Source: Thiotrichales bacterium (GTDB lineage Bacteria; Pseudomonadota; Gammaproteobacteria; Francisellales; CACEW01). From it: a stretch of 22,791 nt of DNA. A program made the translations under genes and the position numbers. The notes under the pieces were generated by a model. That model had not been told where the DNA came from. It made no database searches and was given only the letters and a program-made list of their open reading frames with translations. Positions 14,949 to 22,644 of this stretch are shown here, piece by piece. Where the stretch lies: contig CANJQG010000029.1 of assembly GCA_947476405.1 (NCBI GenBank), forward strand, positions 1-22,791. Direction: 5' to 3'. Positions within the stretch are counted from its first letter, which is position 1. Each line of letters opens with the position of its first letter.

Positions 14949-15344
14949 ATGCAAGCTTTAAATTTTGATGCACTGCAAGCTGCAATCGCCCAATTTGAAA
15001 AAGGCATACAGGAAGCCTTCAGGCATAGAGAGAATGAACTGATGCGTGATGGGGTGATTCAGCGTTTTGAATATACAATGGATTTATCTTGGAAAATGAT
15101 TCAACGTTACCTTAAATTAATTCAAGTGGAAGAGTCTGCAATTCGGAGTAAAAACGATTTGTTCCGTGAGGCTGCGAGGCTCCAAATCATTGAGGACGCC
15201 GAAACCTGGATCGGGCACTATGCCGCCCGAAATGAAAGTTCTCACGACTATCATACTGAAAAAGCAGAGCAAGTCTTTGCCCAGGCAAAACTTTTTTTAC
15301 CCGATGTCAAAAAATTACTGGAGACCCTACAGAATGTCTCTTGA
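14949..15344 (+). CDS. hepT: HEPN toxin of a HepT-MntA system (HI0074-like)
   Basis: This 131-residue all-helical protein belongs to the HEPN family formerly called nucleotidyltransferase substrate-binding proteins (HI0074 type). Near residue 94 it reads ARNESSHDYHTE, an exact Rx4HxY motif (Arg94, His99, Tyr101). In characterised HepT toxins Arg and His form the RNase site and Tyr is the residue adenylylated by MntA, which silences the toxin. A GTG at 14946 is in frame, but AAGGA at 14936-14940 fits the ATG at 14949. The mntA gene begins inside the last 11 bases of this gene, so both proteins are made from one transcript. All key residues are present, so the toxin is predicted active. Confidence 0.92.
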   Translation: MQALNFDALQAAIAQFEKGIQEAFRHRENELMRDGVIQRFEYTMDLSWKMIQRYLKLIQVEESAIRSKNDLFREAARLQIIEDAETWIGHYAARNESSHDYHTEKAEQVFAQAKLFLPDVKKLLETLQNVS

Positions 15345-15654
15345 TGTTCGCCTAAACCATTTGCTGATGATCCAAAACATCCTGGATCAACATCTTCCCA
15401 ATCAATCAGTCATTGCCTTTGGTTCACGCGTCAAAGACACCGCTCAAAAAACATCTGACCTAGATCTCTGTATTATGGGCGAGCAGAGCCTGTCCTTCGA
15501 AGCCATGGCTCATTTACGCGATGCCTTTAGCCTATCGACGATCCCCTACAAAATTGATATCGTTGAATGGGCGAATGTGAGCCCTGCATTTCAAAAAATA
15601 ATTACCCATCAGCCTCATATCAAAATAAATAGATCAAGCTTCTCCATTGCGTAA
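15334..15654 (+). CDS. mntA: MNT-domain antitoxin of the HepT-MntA system (HI0073-like)
   Basis: The 106-residue protein is a minimal nucleotidyltransferase. It carries GSx10DxD exactly (Gly30-Ser31, then Asp42 and Asp44 in SDLDLCI) and a third carboxylate, Asp75, in YKIDIVEW. Characterised MntA proteins transfer AMP from ATP to a tyrosine in HepT and so neutralise it. The ATG at 15334 lies in the hepT tail, giving an 11-base overlap and no room for a separate promoter. The frame is open upstream as far as 15166, but that part is out of frame with hepT and is not used. It ends 9 bases from the convergent emrB gene, with no clear terminator between. Confidence 0.92.
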   Translation: MSLDVRLNHLLMIQNILDQHLPNQSVIAFGSRVKDTAQKTSDLDLCIMGEQSLSFEAMAHLRDAFSLSTIPYKIDIVEWANVSPAFQKIITHQPHIKINRSSFSIA

Positions 15655-15663
15655 TTTAAATAT

Positions 15664-17196
15664 TTATTCACCCATATGCGCAGGAGGCTTCAGTACTCCC
15701 GCAGGCTTTTTGATGAAAAACACAAACGGGAGCATCAAAACAAAACTCCACATGACAAAAACAAAGGTGCTATCAAAAGCCACCATCTGAGATTGTTGCA
15801 GCAAGGTGACTCCAAACAACTGAATCGCAAGTGGCGTGGTGGGATGAAGATGCAAGGCTGTAAAATAGCTGTGAAATGCAGGATTATAGGGATTCAAAAA
15901 TCCACCCAACTGATTCCAGGAGACCTGACCCTGACGCGTCAAAACGGTTACCGCAACTGAAATCCCAATCGACGAACCCAAAGTCCTCAGCAAACTAAAC
16001 AAGCCCGAAGCCTCAACACTCAAATCAGCAGGTAAGGTTGCAAAGGCCAGAGAGGACAAAGAGGTAAAAATCAAGCTCACTCCAAAACCCTGCAAAAGCA
16101 TCGGCCAAACCATATCCCACGGCTGAATCTCCATAGGTAATTGCGTATAAGCATAGACCCCAATGATATTCATCACAATCCCAACGATAACCGTGCGCCG
16201 CGGATCAAACAAATGACCATACTTACCCATCACCAACATTCCCAACATGCCACTGATCCCGCGCGGCGCCATCACAAGCCCCGTCAGCAAAACCGGGTAA
16301 TTCAGCAAGTTCTCCATCAACAAAGGCTGAATCGCCATAATTCCGTACATCCCCAAGCCTGACATCGCCATCAACACACTGGCCAGAGCAAAATTACGAT
16401 CCTTAAAAATTCTCAGATCAAACACCATGCGCGCTGGCTTAAAAAAAGTATGCAATAAAAATGATAGCATTCCCCCTATACTTAATAACGCCGCAATCCG
16501 AATATCCCAAGCGCCAAACCAATCTCGATCATTTCCCTGATCTAATACATATTGCAACCCCGCAATCGCCAAGGATAAAAAAGCTAAGCCTGTCCAATCC
16601 ATGAGTCGCTCTTTTTTTGCCGTCTCAGGCATGACCCTCCACGCCAATAAAACTGCAAAAATACCGACTGGAATATTCACATAAAAAGTCCAACGCCAAT
16701 TGGCCACATCCGTGAGGTATCCGCCTAAAGTGGGCCCTAAAATAGGCGCAACCATGACTCCAAAACCCCAAATCGCCATCGCCTTGGTCCGCTGCTCCCG
16801 CGGATATACCTCCGTCAAAATAGCTTGAGCCAGCGGGACAAGAGAGGCACCAAAAACACCTTGAAGCAAGCGAAAAACAACAATTTCAGTTAGGGTCTGT
16901 GATGCGCCACAACAGGCCGAGGCAATCGTAAACCCAATAATCGAGATCAGCAGATAACGCTTCCCCCCTAAACGATCACTTAAATAACCCGTCAGGGGCA
17001 TAAAAATAGCGGAAGCAACTAGATAACTGGTTAAAGTCCAGGTAATTTGATCAGGATTCGCAGCCAGCGACCCCTGCATATATGGCAAGGCGACATTGAC
17101 AATGGTCGTATCCAAAATTTGCATGAAGGTCGCGGTCATCACCGCAATCGTAATCAGCAACCGCTGGGTTGGCGTAATCGTAGAAGCACTAGCCAT
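15664..17196 (-). CDS. emrB: EmrB/QacA-type multidrug efflux transporter (DHA2 MFS)
   Basis: This 510-residue inner-membrane proton antiporter should have 14 helices. The DHA2 hallmarks are LDTTIVNVALPYMQGSL in helix 1, GYLSDRLGGKR (motif A), RLLQGVFGASLVPL, and APILGPTLGGYL (motif C, the antiporter motif). With EmrA and an outer-membrane channel (TolC type, not in this window) it would pump hydrophobic drugs out of the cell. The start overlaps the end of emrA by 8 bases, so translation is coupled and no separate ribosome binding site is seen. The protein looks complete. Real substrates cannot be predicted from sequence. Confidence 0.93.
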   Translation of the reverse strand: MASASTITPTQRLLITIAVMTATFMQILDTTIVNVALPYMQGSLAANPDQITWTLTSYLVASAIFMPLTGYLSDRLGGKRYLLISIIGFTIASACCGASQTLTEIVVFRLLQGVFGASLVPLAQAILTEVYPREQRTKAMAIWGFGVMVAPILGPTLGGYLTDVANWRWTFYVNIPVGIFAVLLAWRVMPETAKKERLMDWTGLAFLSLAIAGLQYVLDQGNDRDWFGAWDIRIAALLSIGGMLSFLLHTFFKPARMVFDLRIFKDRNFALASVLMAMSGLGMYGIMAIQPLLMENLLNYPVLLTGLVMAPRGISGMLGMLVMGKYGHLFDPRRTVIVGIVMNIIGVYAYTQLPMEIQPWDMVWPMLLQGFGVSLIFTSLSSLAFATLPADLSVEASGLFSLLRTLGSSIGISVAVTVLTRQGQVSWNQLGGFLNPYNPAFHSYFTALHLHPTTPLAIQLFGVTLLQQSQMVAFDSTFVFVMWSFVLMLPFVFFIKKPAGVLKPPAHMGE

Positions 17197-18037
17197 GAGT
17201 TGGAATCGTCACGTTTGCACTGGTCCCAATGCGCAAAGGATAATGAGGATCCACATCCGTCACCCGAATTTTCACCGGAACGCGCTGAACCACTTTAACC
17301 CAATTGCCCGTTGCATTCTGAGCAGGAAGCAGCGCAAAGGCATTTCCACTCCCTGCACTGACACTTTCAACCCGCCCATTAAAAGGATGATTGGGATACA
17401 TGTCCACCACAATTTTAGCCGTTGCTCCGACACGAATACGATCTAAATCTGTTTCTTTAAAGTTTGCATCCACCCAAAATTCATCCTCACTAATCAAGGC
17501 AAATTGGGACTCATTGGCATTCAAAGTATCTTGAGGCCGCATGCTCAAATTACTGACCCACCCATCCGCTGGCGCCTTCACGACCGTATACTGCATATTC
17601 AGCGTGGCATTGCGTAAATTGGCTTGAGACAACGCCACTTCTGCTTGCGCTGTTTTTAAATTGGCCGCGGCATTATCACGATCTTGCTCAGATAACACCC
17701 CCTGATTTGCCAAGGTCACCACCCGCTTGGTAGTAACCTGCACATTTGCTAAATGAGCTTGATCTTTCAACAACTGGGCCTGCGCTTGATCAATCGCAAC
17801 TTGAAATAAGGCTGGATCCAACTTAAATAAGGTCTGACCTTTTTTAACATACTGATTATTTTGAACATCCAGAACCAAAACCTGCCCCGTCACCCGTGGC
17901 GCGACCTGAACCACATTCGCATTCAAATAGGCATCATCGGTCGAAATATAATATTGCGTATACACCCAATATGCGCCTGCAATCGCTGCAAGAAAGACAA
18001 AGATACCGATCAGTGAAAATATTTTTTTATAATTCAT
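17189..18037 (-). CDS. emrA: EmrA/HlyD-type membrane fusion protein
   Basis: The 282-residue periplasmic adaptor links EmrB to an outer-membrane channel. It has one N-terminal anchor helix (FSLIGIFVFLAAIAGAYWVYT), then the family signature YYISTDDAYLNAN. The lipoyl half-motifs VAPRVTGQVLVLDVQNNQYV and YTVVKAPADGWVSNL flank a coiled-coil hairpin, and WVDANFKETDLDRIRVG and LLPAQNATGNWVKVVQRVPV follow as in E. coli EmrA. It is about 100 residues shorter than E. coli EmrA (390), mostly in the hairpin and C-terminus. An ATG at 18076 is in frame, but the intervening sequence is a hairpin plus T-run, so ATG 18037 (MNYKKIF) is preferred. Neither start has a good ribosome binding site, which is odd. 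Confidence 0.9.
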   Translation of the reverse strand: MNYKKIFSLIGIFVFLAAIAGAYWVYTQYYISTDDAYLNANVVQVAPRVTGQVLVLDVQNNQYVKKGQTLFKLDPALFQVAIDQAQAQLLKDQAHLANVQVTTKRVVTLANQGVLSEQDRDNAAANLKTAQAEVALSQANLRNATLNMQYTVVKAPADGWVSNLSMRPQDTLNANESQFALISEDEFWVDANFKETDLDRIRVGATAKIVVDMYPNHPFNGRVESVSAGSGNAFALLPAQNATGNWVKVVQRVPVKIRVTDVDPHYPLRIGTSANVTIPTHG

Positions 18038-18043
18038 TTGATA

Positions 18044-18074
18044 CAAAAAAGAGTTAGGATACGCCCATCCTAAC
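18044..18074 (-). terminator. Hairpin plus U-tract between yheS and emrA
   Basis: On the minus strand an 8-bp stem (GTTAGGAT / ATCCTAAC) with a 6-base loop is followed by CTTTTTTG. The hairpin begins 12 bases after the yheS stop, as an intrinsic terminator would. The U-tract ends only about 7 bases before the emrA ATG, so it may also act as an attenuator or operator for emrAB. Confidence 0.7.
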
Positions 18075-18086
18075 ATACTAAAAATA

Positions 18087-19943
18087 TCAAGTCTCTAGGG
18101 ATAACATCGCCTGGAGCAATTGCTCCTCCAAAACCTGCACCTCGGCTTTATAACGCGCCTGCTCATCCAACAAAAGATGCAAGGCTTCTTTTTGCTGAGG
18201 CTCATATAAAGCGGGCTCACTTAAACGGGCCTCCAGATGCGCAAGGTGCCCGTGTTTGACAGATAAATCAGCTTCTAATTTTTGACAGACTTTGGCGTAA
18301 TCGGTTTGTGAGATAGCGGCTTCTTTGGCCTTTTTAAATTTAGGCGGTTTTTGACGCTGTGCTTTCACATCTTGTTCAGCCTTCCACCATGCCGGATAGT
18401 CATCAATACTTCCAGGAAACGGCTTGACAATCCCCTCATAAACCAAATATAAATCATCGACACAGGTCCGCAATAAATGACGATCATGCGAGATTAAAAC
18501 AACCGCGCCTTCATAATCCTGCAAGGCAATAATTAAAGCCTCTCGCATTTCCATATCCAAATGATTGGTCGGTTCATCCATCAAGAGTAAATTAGGTTTT
18601 TGCCAAACCATTAAGGCTAAAGCAAGTCGCGCTTTTTCGCCACCGGAAAAATAGGTGATTTTTTCAAAAACACGCTCGTTCTGAAAATGAAACTGCCCTA
18701 AAAAACGTCGCAATGCCGGCTCTGCAATCGCAGGCGCTAATTCTCGCAAATGCCAGGCAGGGGATTGATCATCATGCAAAATATCCATCTGATGCTGTGA
18801 AAAATATCCTAATTTTAGATGGGGGCTCGCTTGACGCACGCCTGAAATCGGCAGATCATCTCCCGCTAAGGCTTTAATCAGCGTTGATTTTCCGGCGCCA
18901 TTGGGGCCGAGCAAGCCAATCCGCTCGCCCGCTGCAATCGCGAGTTGCACCTGATGCAAAATAACCTGATCGCCATAGCCCAAATCAGCATCGATGAGTT
19001 GCAATAAATTAGCTCGCCCTGGAATGTCCATCGATTGAAATTGGAACTGAAACGCAGCGCGATCATGAAAAGGGGAAATCTCCGCCATCCGTTCTAAGGC
19101 TTTAATGCGGCTTTGTGCCTGACGCGCCTTGGTCGCTTGGGCTTTAAATCGATCTACAAAACTTTGAATATGTGCTTTTTCGCGCTGTTGTTTTTCAAAC
19201 GCGGCTTGTTGTTCAGCACGCTGCATGGCAAGCAAACTCTCAAAACGAGAATAGTTACCGCTATAGCGTCGCACTATTTTATCTTCTAAATGCAAAATAA
19301 CTTTAACGGTTTGATCCAAAAATTCACGATCATGCGAAATCACAATATAAATGCCGAGATAGGATTTTAGCCAGGATTCCAACCATAATACAGCTTCTAA
19401 ATCCAGGTGATTCGTAGGCTCATCTAAAAGCAAGACATCTGAGTCTGAAATCAAGGCCTGAGCCAAATTCAAACGCATTCGCCAACCACCTGAAAATTCA
19501 GCCACTGATTTTTGCTGCTCTGCATCACTAAAACCCAATCCGGTCAGCAACTTGGCTGCCTTAGAAGGTTTTGAATAAAAATCGGTTTGAATCATCCACT
19601 CGTGCACACGACCCAGTGCATCCATATCTTCAGTCTGCTCGATCTGAATCAGCTCTTGTTCCTGCTGACGATAAATCGCATCACCATCCAAGACATAATC
19701 CAGCGCTGAACAAGCCAAAGCAGGTGTTTCCTGACGCACCCAAGACAAGCTCAGGTTTTTAGGAATATGAATCTCTCCGCTATCAGCCTCAATATCACCG
19801 CGAATCAAATTGAATAGCGTCGACTTTCCTGCACCATTTTGGCCAATCAGACCTATTTTTTCCTGTGCATGCAAAACAAAGGATAGTTCATGGAATAAAT
19901 CCGTCTGACCCAACTTCAGCGATATTTCGTTAAATTGAATCAT
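18087..19943 (-). CDS. yheS: ABC-F ATPase, YheS-type
   Basis: The 618-residue protein is a soluble tandem ABC ATPase without membrane helices. Domain 1 has Walker A GQNGAGKST, signature FSGGWRMRLNLAQAL, Walker B VLLLDEPTNHLDLEAV and the ISHDREFLD switch. Domain 2 repeats these as GPNGAGKST, FSGGEKARLALALM, LLLMDEPTNHLDMEM and ISHDRHLLR. The linker between (about 240-300, KAQATKARQAQSRIKALERM) is the P-site tRNA interaction motif of ABC-F factors. Near line-by-line resemblance to E. coli YheS includes WVRQETPAL and the lysine-rich coiled-coil tail. ABC-F proteins act on stalled ribosomes. AGGAG overlaps the rhlE stop 8 bases upstream, so both share a transcript, which the downstream hairpin probably ends. 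Confidence 0.95.
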   Translation of the reverse strand: MIQFNEISLKLGQTDLFHELSFVLHAQEKIGLIGQNGAGKSTLFNLIRGDIEADSGEIHIPKNLSLSWVRQETPALACSALDYVLDGDAIYRQQEQELIQIEQTEDMDALGRVHEWMIQTDFYSKPSKAAKLLTGLGFSDAEQQKSVAEFSGGWRMRLNLAQALISDSDVLLLDEPTNHLDLEAVLWLESWLKSYLGIYIVISHDREFLDQTVKVILHLEDKIVRRYSGNYSRFESLLAMQRAEQQAAFEKQQREKAHIQSFVDRFKAQATKARQAQSRIKALERMAEISPFHDRAAFQFQFQSMDIPGRANLLQLIDADLGYGDQVILHQVQLAIAAGERIGLLGPNGAGKSTLIKALAGDDLPISGVRQASPHLKLGYFSQHQMDILHDDQSPAWHLRELAPAIAEPALRRFLGQFHFQNERVFEKITYFSGGEKARLALALMVWQKPNLLLMDEPTNHLDMEMREALIIALQDYEGAVVLISHDRHLLRTCVDDLYLVYEGIVKPFPGSIDDYPAWWKAEQDVKAQRQKPPKFKKAKEAAISQTDYAKVCQKLEADLSVKHGHLAHLEARLSEPALYEPQQKEALHLLLDEQARYKAEVQVLEEQLLQAMLSLET

Positions 19944-19951
19944 GGTGACTC

Positions 19952-21187
19952 CTAATGTCCACGCCCACCTGGAACATGGCGATCTTTATTCTCACCAAAG
20001 CGCTTCTTAAATTTAAATCCGCTTGGCTTTTGTCCTTGTCCTTGTCCTCCGCGGGGCGCACTGCTACGACGAGGCTCTACCGCAAAAGGAGAAGCACCAT
20101 CGCCCATCTTACCCTGGAGCATACGCGTAATTTCTTTCCACATATTGCCTTCAGAAGGAGAAACAAAACTCATCGCTGAACCACTGGATCCAGCCCGTGC
20201 GGTACGACCGATTCGATGGATATAATCTTCAGGCGTTTGAGGTAAATCATAATTAATAACATGCTCAATATGAGGAATATCTAAACCCCGCGCAGCCACA
20301 TCCGTTGCGACCATAATGCGATAACGCTTGTTACGGAATCCATGAATCACACGATCACGCTCACGTTGACGTAAATCTCCATGAATCGCATCCACACTGT
20401 GTTCATCAGAAGCAAGCTGATCCGCCAACTCATCTGCGCCACGCTTGGTTTTAACAAAAATAATTACAGAACCTTCACGCGCTTCCAGTTCCTTCATCAA
20501 CTGTGGATATTTTCCAGAATACTTCATATGCAAAACTTGTTGATCGAGATTCAATGCAACCGCATGCACTTCACCAACGGCAACACGCTCGGGCTGATTG
20601 AGATAACGACCTGCCAATTTCACAATCCCCGGAGCCAAAGTCGCGGAAAACATCATGGTTTGGCGATCGGTGGGCATATACTTCATGATTTCATCAAGCT
20701 GAATGCCAAAGCCCATATCAAGCATGCGATCTGTTTCATCTAAAACAAGGAAATTCGCGCTTTTCAAATTCAAAGTACGACGCTCCAGATGATCATTCAC
20801 ACGGCCTGGCGTACCCACGATAATACGCGGATCATTTTTAAGATCACGGAATTGTTTTCCAATGGGCTCTCCGCCAATCAACAAAGCCGTGTTGATTCCT
20901 GAACGACGAGGCAATAAATCATGAACAACTTTCAAAATCTGAGTGGCCAATTCACGCGTCGGCGTTAAAATCAAAGCACGACCCTCTGAATTATTCAGCA
21001 TTTTAGCTAAAATAGGGATCATAAAGGCACCGGTTTTACCCGTTCCCGTTGGTGCAGAACCTAACACATCACGCCCTTCTAAAGCAAGCGGAATGGTGAG
21101 TTCTTGAATTTTGGTTGCCGTAGAAAAACCTAAACGAACAAAGGATTCCTGCAACGCATCAGGCAAAGCAAATTGTGTAAATAGCAT
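19952..21187 (-). CDS. rhlE: DEAD-box RNA helicase, RhlE-like, with a DETD motif II
   Basis: The 411-residue ATP-dependent RNA helicase shows all core motifs: Q motif (FSTATKIQE, about 21-29), motif I APTGTGKT (45-52), Ia PTREL, Ib TPGR, II DETD (150-153), III SAT, V ARGLD and VI HRIGRTAR. Motif II has Thr in place of the usual Ala of DEAD. The tail (about 370-411) is Arg/Gly/Lys-rich (PRRSSAPRGGQGQG, KFKKRFG), a typical RNA-binding extension of RhlE and SrmB-type helicases, which work in ribosome assembly and RNA turnover. Its consensus promoter lies about 150 bases upstream, leaving a long leader with a hairpin next to the ribosome binding site. yheS follows with an 8-base gap. Confidence 0.93.
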   Translation of the reverse strand: MLFTQFALPDALQESFVRLGFSTATKIQELTIPLALEGRDVLGSAPTGTGKTGAFMIPILAKMLNNSEGRALILTPTRELATQILKVVHDLLPRRSGINTALLIGGEPIGKQFRDLKNDPRIIVGTPGRVNDHLERRTLNLKSANFLVLDETDRMLDMGFGIQLDEIMKYMPTDRQTMMFSATLAPGIVKLAGRYLNQPERVAVGEVHAVALNLDQQVLHMKYSGKYPQLMKELEAREGSVIIFVKTKRGADELADQLASDEHSVDAIHGDLRQRERDRVIHGFRNKRYRIMVATDVAARGLDIPHIEHVINYDLPQTPEDYIHRIGRTARAGSSGSAMSFVSPSEGNMWKEITRMLQGKMGDGASPFAVEPRRSSAPRGGQGQGQKPSGFKFKKRFGENKDRHVPGGRGH

Positions 21188-21200
21188 GTTTCAATCTCCA

Positions 21201-21244
21201 GTTATCAAAGAGGCAAAATTACCCCGGGGCTGTCCTCAGATAAC
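21201..21244 (-). promoter_or_regulatory. Stem-loop in the rhlE leader next to the ribosome binding site
   Basis: In the leader RNA, GUUAUC and GAUAAC (plus 21239-21244 and 21201-21206) pair, and GAGG/CCUC pair above a small internal loop, closing a loop that contains CCCCGGGG. The stem ends 1-2 bases before the GGAG Shine-Dalgarno sequence, so folding could influence translation. Inference from pairing only. Confidence 0.5.
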
Positions 21245-21337
21245 ACAAGATTGAATTGTAAAAAACAAACTATTCAGAAGCTAATGCAAGACTATTAGCA
21301 AAATATTATCATGTAGACAAATTTAAAAATCAGGCGG

Positions 21338-21366
21338 AGTATACACAAATTTTATATCTATGTCAA
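21338..21366 (-). promoter_or_regulatory. Sigma-70 promoter of rhlE
   Basis: On the minus strand TTGACA (plus 21361-21366) and TATACT (plus 21338-21343) have a 17-base spacer, a near-perfect match. The start would be near 21331, giving an rhlE leader of about 143 nt. Confidence 0.85.
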
Positions 21367-21601
21367 TTTATATTTTTAAAAAAATGCCCACGCGCGCAGG
21401 AGATGAAAAAAGCCCGTCTGCAAGCCCAACGACTGACATTCATCCGTTTTGCTTGCCGCAGGGTCAGGGTTTTGGTGAAGTTTGAGGCTAACCTGAGTCG
21501 AAAATTTCGACGGTTCCGGGCTAAGGAACGTGAGTAAGAAATTTATCTTGCCGCATTTGACAATGGGTAGCCGAGGGCCGAAAACAAAGCTAACGCTTTA
21601 T
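21367..21601. other. Intergenic stretch with several stems, no confident gene
   Basis: No conserved gene is recognised. A 44-codon reading (plus 21403-21537) yields an extremely basic peptide, but GGAG abuts its ATG without spacing, so it is not called. Inverted repeats are clustered: a 15-base palindrome (GTCGAAAATTTCGAC, 21497-21511), GTTCC/GGAAC (21513-21529), CTGCAAGC with a bulged GCTTGC-CAG partner (about 21418-21461), and CTGAC/GTCAG (21433-21437 and 21463-21467), which would cross the previous stem. The strand, if transcribed, is unclear. Confidence 0.4.
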
Positions 21602-21635
21602 CCAAAAAAACCAACAAAGGCACGGACAGCCATGC
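21602..21635 (-). terminator. Candidate terminator after the truncated MFS gene
   Basis: On the minus strand GCATGG-CTGT-CCGTGC (plus 21620-21635) forms a 6-bp stem with one G-U pair. T-rich sequence follows, including seven consecutive Ts (plus 21603-21609). The offset of the main T-run makes it a moderate candidate. Confidence 0.45.
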
Positions 21636-21651
21636 ATATCTCAGCCAAAAC

Positions 21652-22644
21652 TTAAATTGACTCGTGCGAAAAATTCATCAACTCTCGGTTTCTCAACACA
21701 AAAAAGTGCGTGACGATCGCCATGAAGATCACCGCACAAATAATAATGCCAATATTATGAAAAGATCCCTCATAAAAACAACTGGCAATCTGCAGACTGA
21801 GCGCCGTAAAAATCAAGCGCCCCCCTTGAATCATGGCCGATACCTTCGCTTTTGCCTGAGGCATAAAATTCAGGCACAAGGGATATAGTTGTGTCGAGGG
21901 CATAATTTGACTGATGACAAAAGGCAAAAAAGCCAATGTGATCAAGAATGGATTATGATTGCCCCAAAAAGTCACGATCATCAAGGTGATGAAGCTAAAA
22001 ATATAGAGCAGTCCGGAAACATGAAGAATTTTTTTCTGCGTATAACGATGCATCATCAAGCCAAAAAAAATACTGCCCAAGCCAAAGACCAACGCAAATA
22101 CGCCCTGGTAATAACCAAAGTGCCGCAGACTGACCCCCAAGTTTTTCATATACAGCAGTGGCGACATCCCTACAAAAATCCAATACGGGATAATCATCAA
22201 GATAATATTCGTCATCAGGAGCATCAAAGGCTTGGACTTGAATAGCGGCACATAGCCCCGCAATGAGATGGTTTCTTTATGCTCTGGAAACTTGTACTTG
22301 GGGACAAAAAACACCGACACCCCCAATACGAGCAAGCCTAAAATCAACAGCAGAGCGAAATTTCCCCTCCACTGAAAATAGAATGCGATATAGCTGCCAA
22401 TCACGGGGGATGCCGCGGCTGCCATATTCATGGAGCCATTCAAGATCGCAAATAAAAACTGCTGTTTCTTCATGGCATACGCATCCGCTATAATTAAAAA
22501 GCTGAGGATGGCAGGCGCTGCAATGCCGATCCCTTGCAGAAAACGCCCCACCAGCAGGCAAGAATAAACGGGCGCACTGACGCAGAGAAGACTGCCCACC
22601 ACAAAAATCCCCAGCCCCAACAAAATAATCGGCTTGCGGCCATT
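21652..22644 (-). pseudogene. Bcr/CflA-type MFS transporter, 5' end lost
   Basis: The readable part resembles the DHA1 Bcr/CflA drug-efflux family: GRKPIILLGLGIFVVGSLLC, VGRFLQGIGIAAPAI, and SPVIGSYIAFYFQWR. It begins at the very end of motif A (expected form G-x-x-SDR-x-GRKP). Helices 1 and 2 and most of motif A are missing, roughly 60-70 residues. Upstream of the Gly of GRKP the frame stays open to an ATG at 22707, but those 22 residues are simply the antisense of the transposase fragment. The remaining ten helices have no stops. Transport activity is unlikely without the first helices. A weak terminator lies just after the gene. Confidence 0.8.

Noticed and set aside
14599..14985. Minus-strand 128-codon reading upstream of hepT
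   Set aside because: It runs antisense through the hepT promoter, ribosome binding site and first codons, has no good start signal, and its residues mirror repeat-like DNA (CHPRERG).
15166..15333. Longer start for mntA inside hepT
   Set aside because: That part is simply hepT in another frame; the ATG at 15334 gives the normal MNT length and the usual short overlap.
18038..18076. N-terminal extension of EmrA from ATG 18076
   Set aside because: The 13 extra codons are the hairpin plus T-run sequence and have no ribosome binding site at proper distance; not excluded outright.
21403..21537. 44-residue very basic peptide on the plus strand
   Set aside because: GGAG directly abuts the ATG, composition reflects structured GC-rich DNA, and no family is recognised. 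Kept only as part of the structured segment.
21889..22245. Plus-strand 118-codon reading opposite the truncated MFS gene
   Set aside because: His/Gln/Lys-rich antisense shadow of hydrophobic helices; no start signal or domain.
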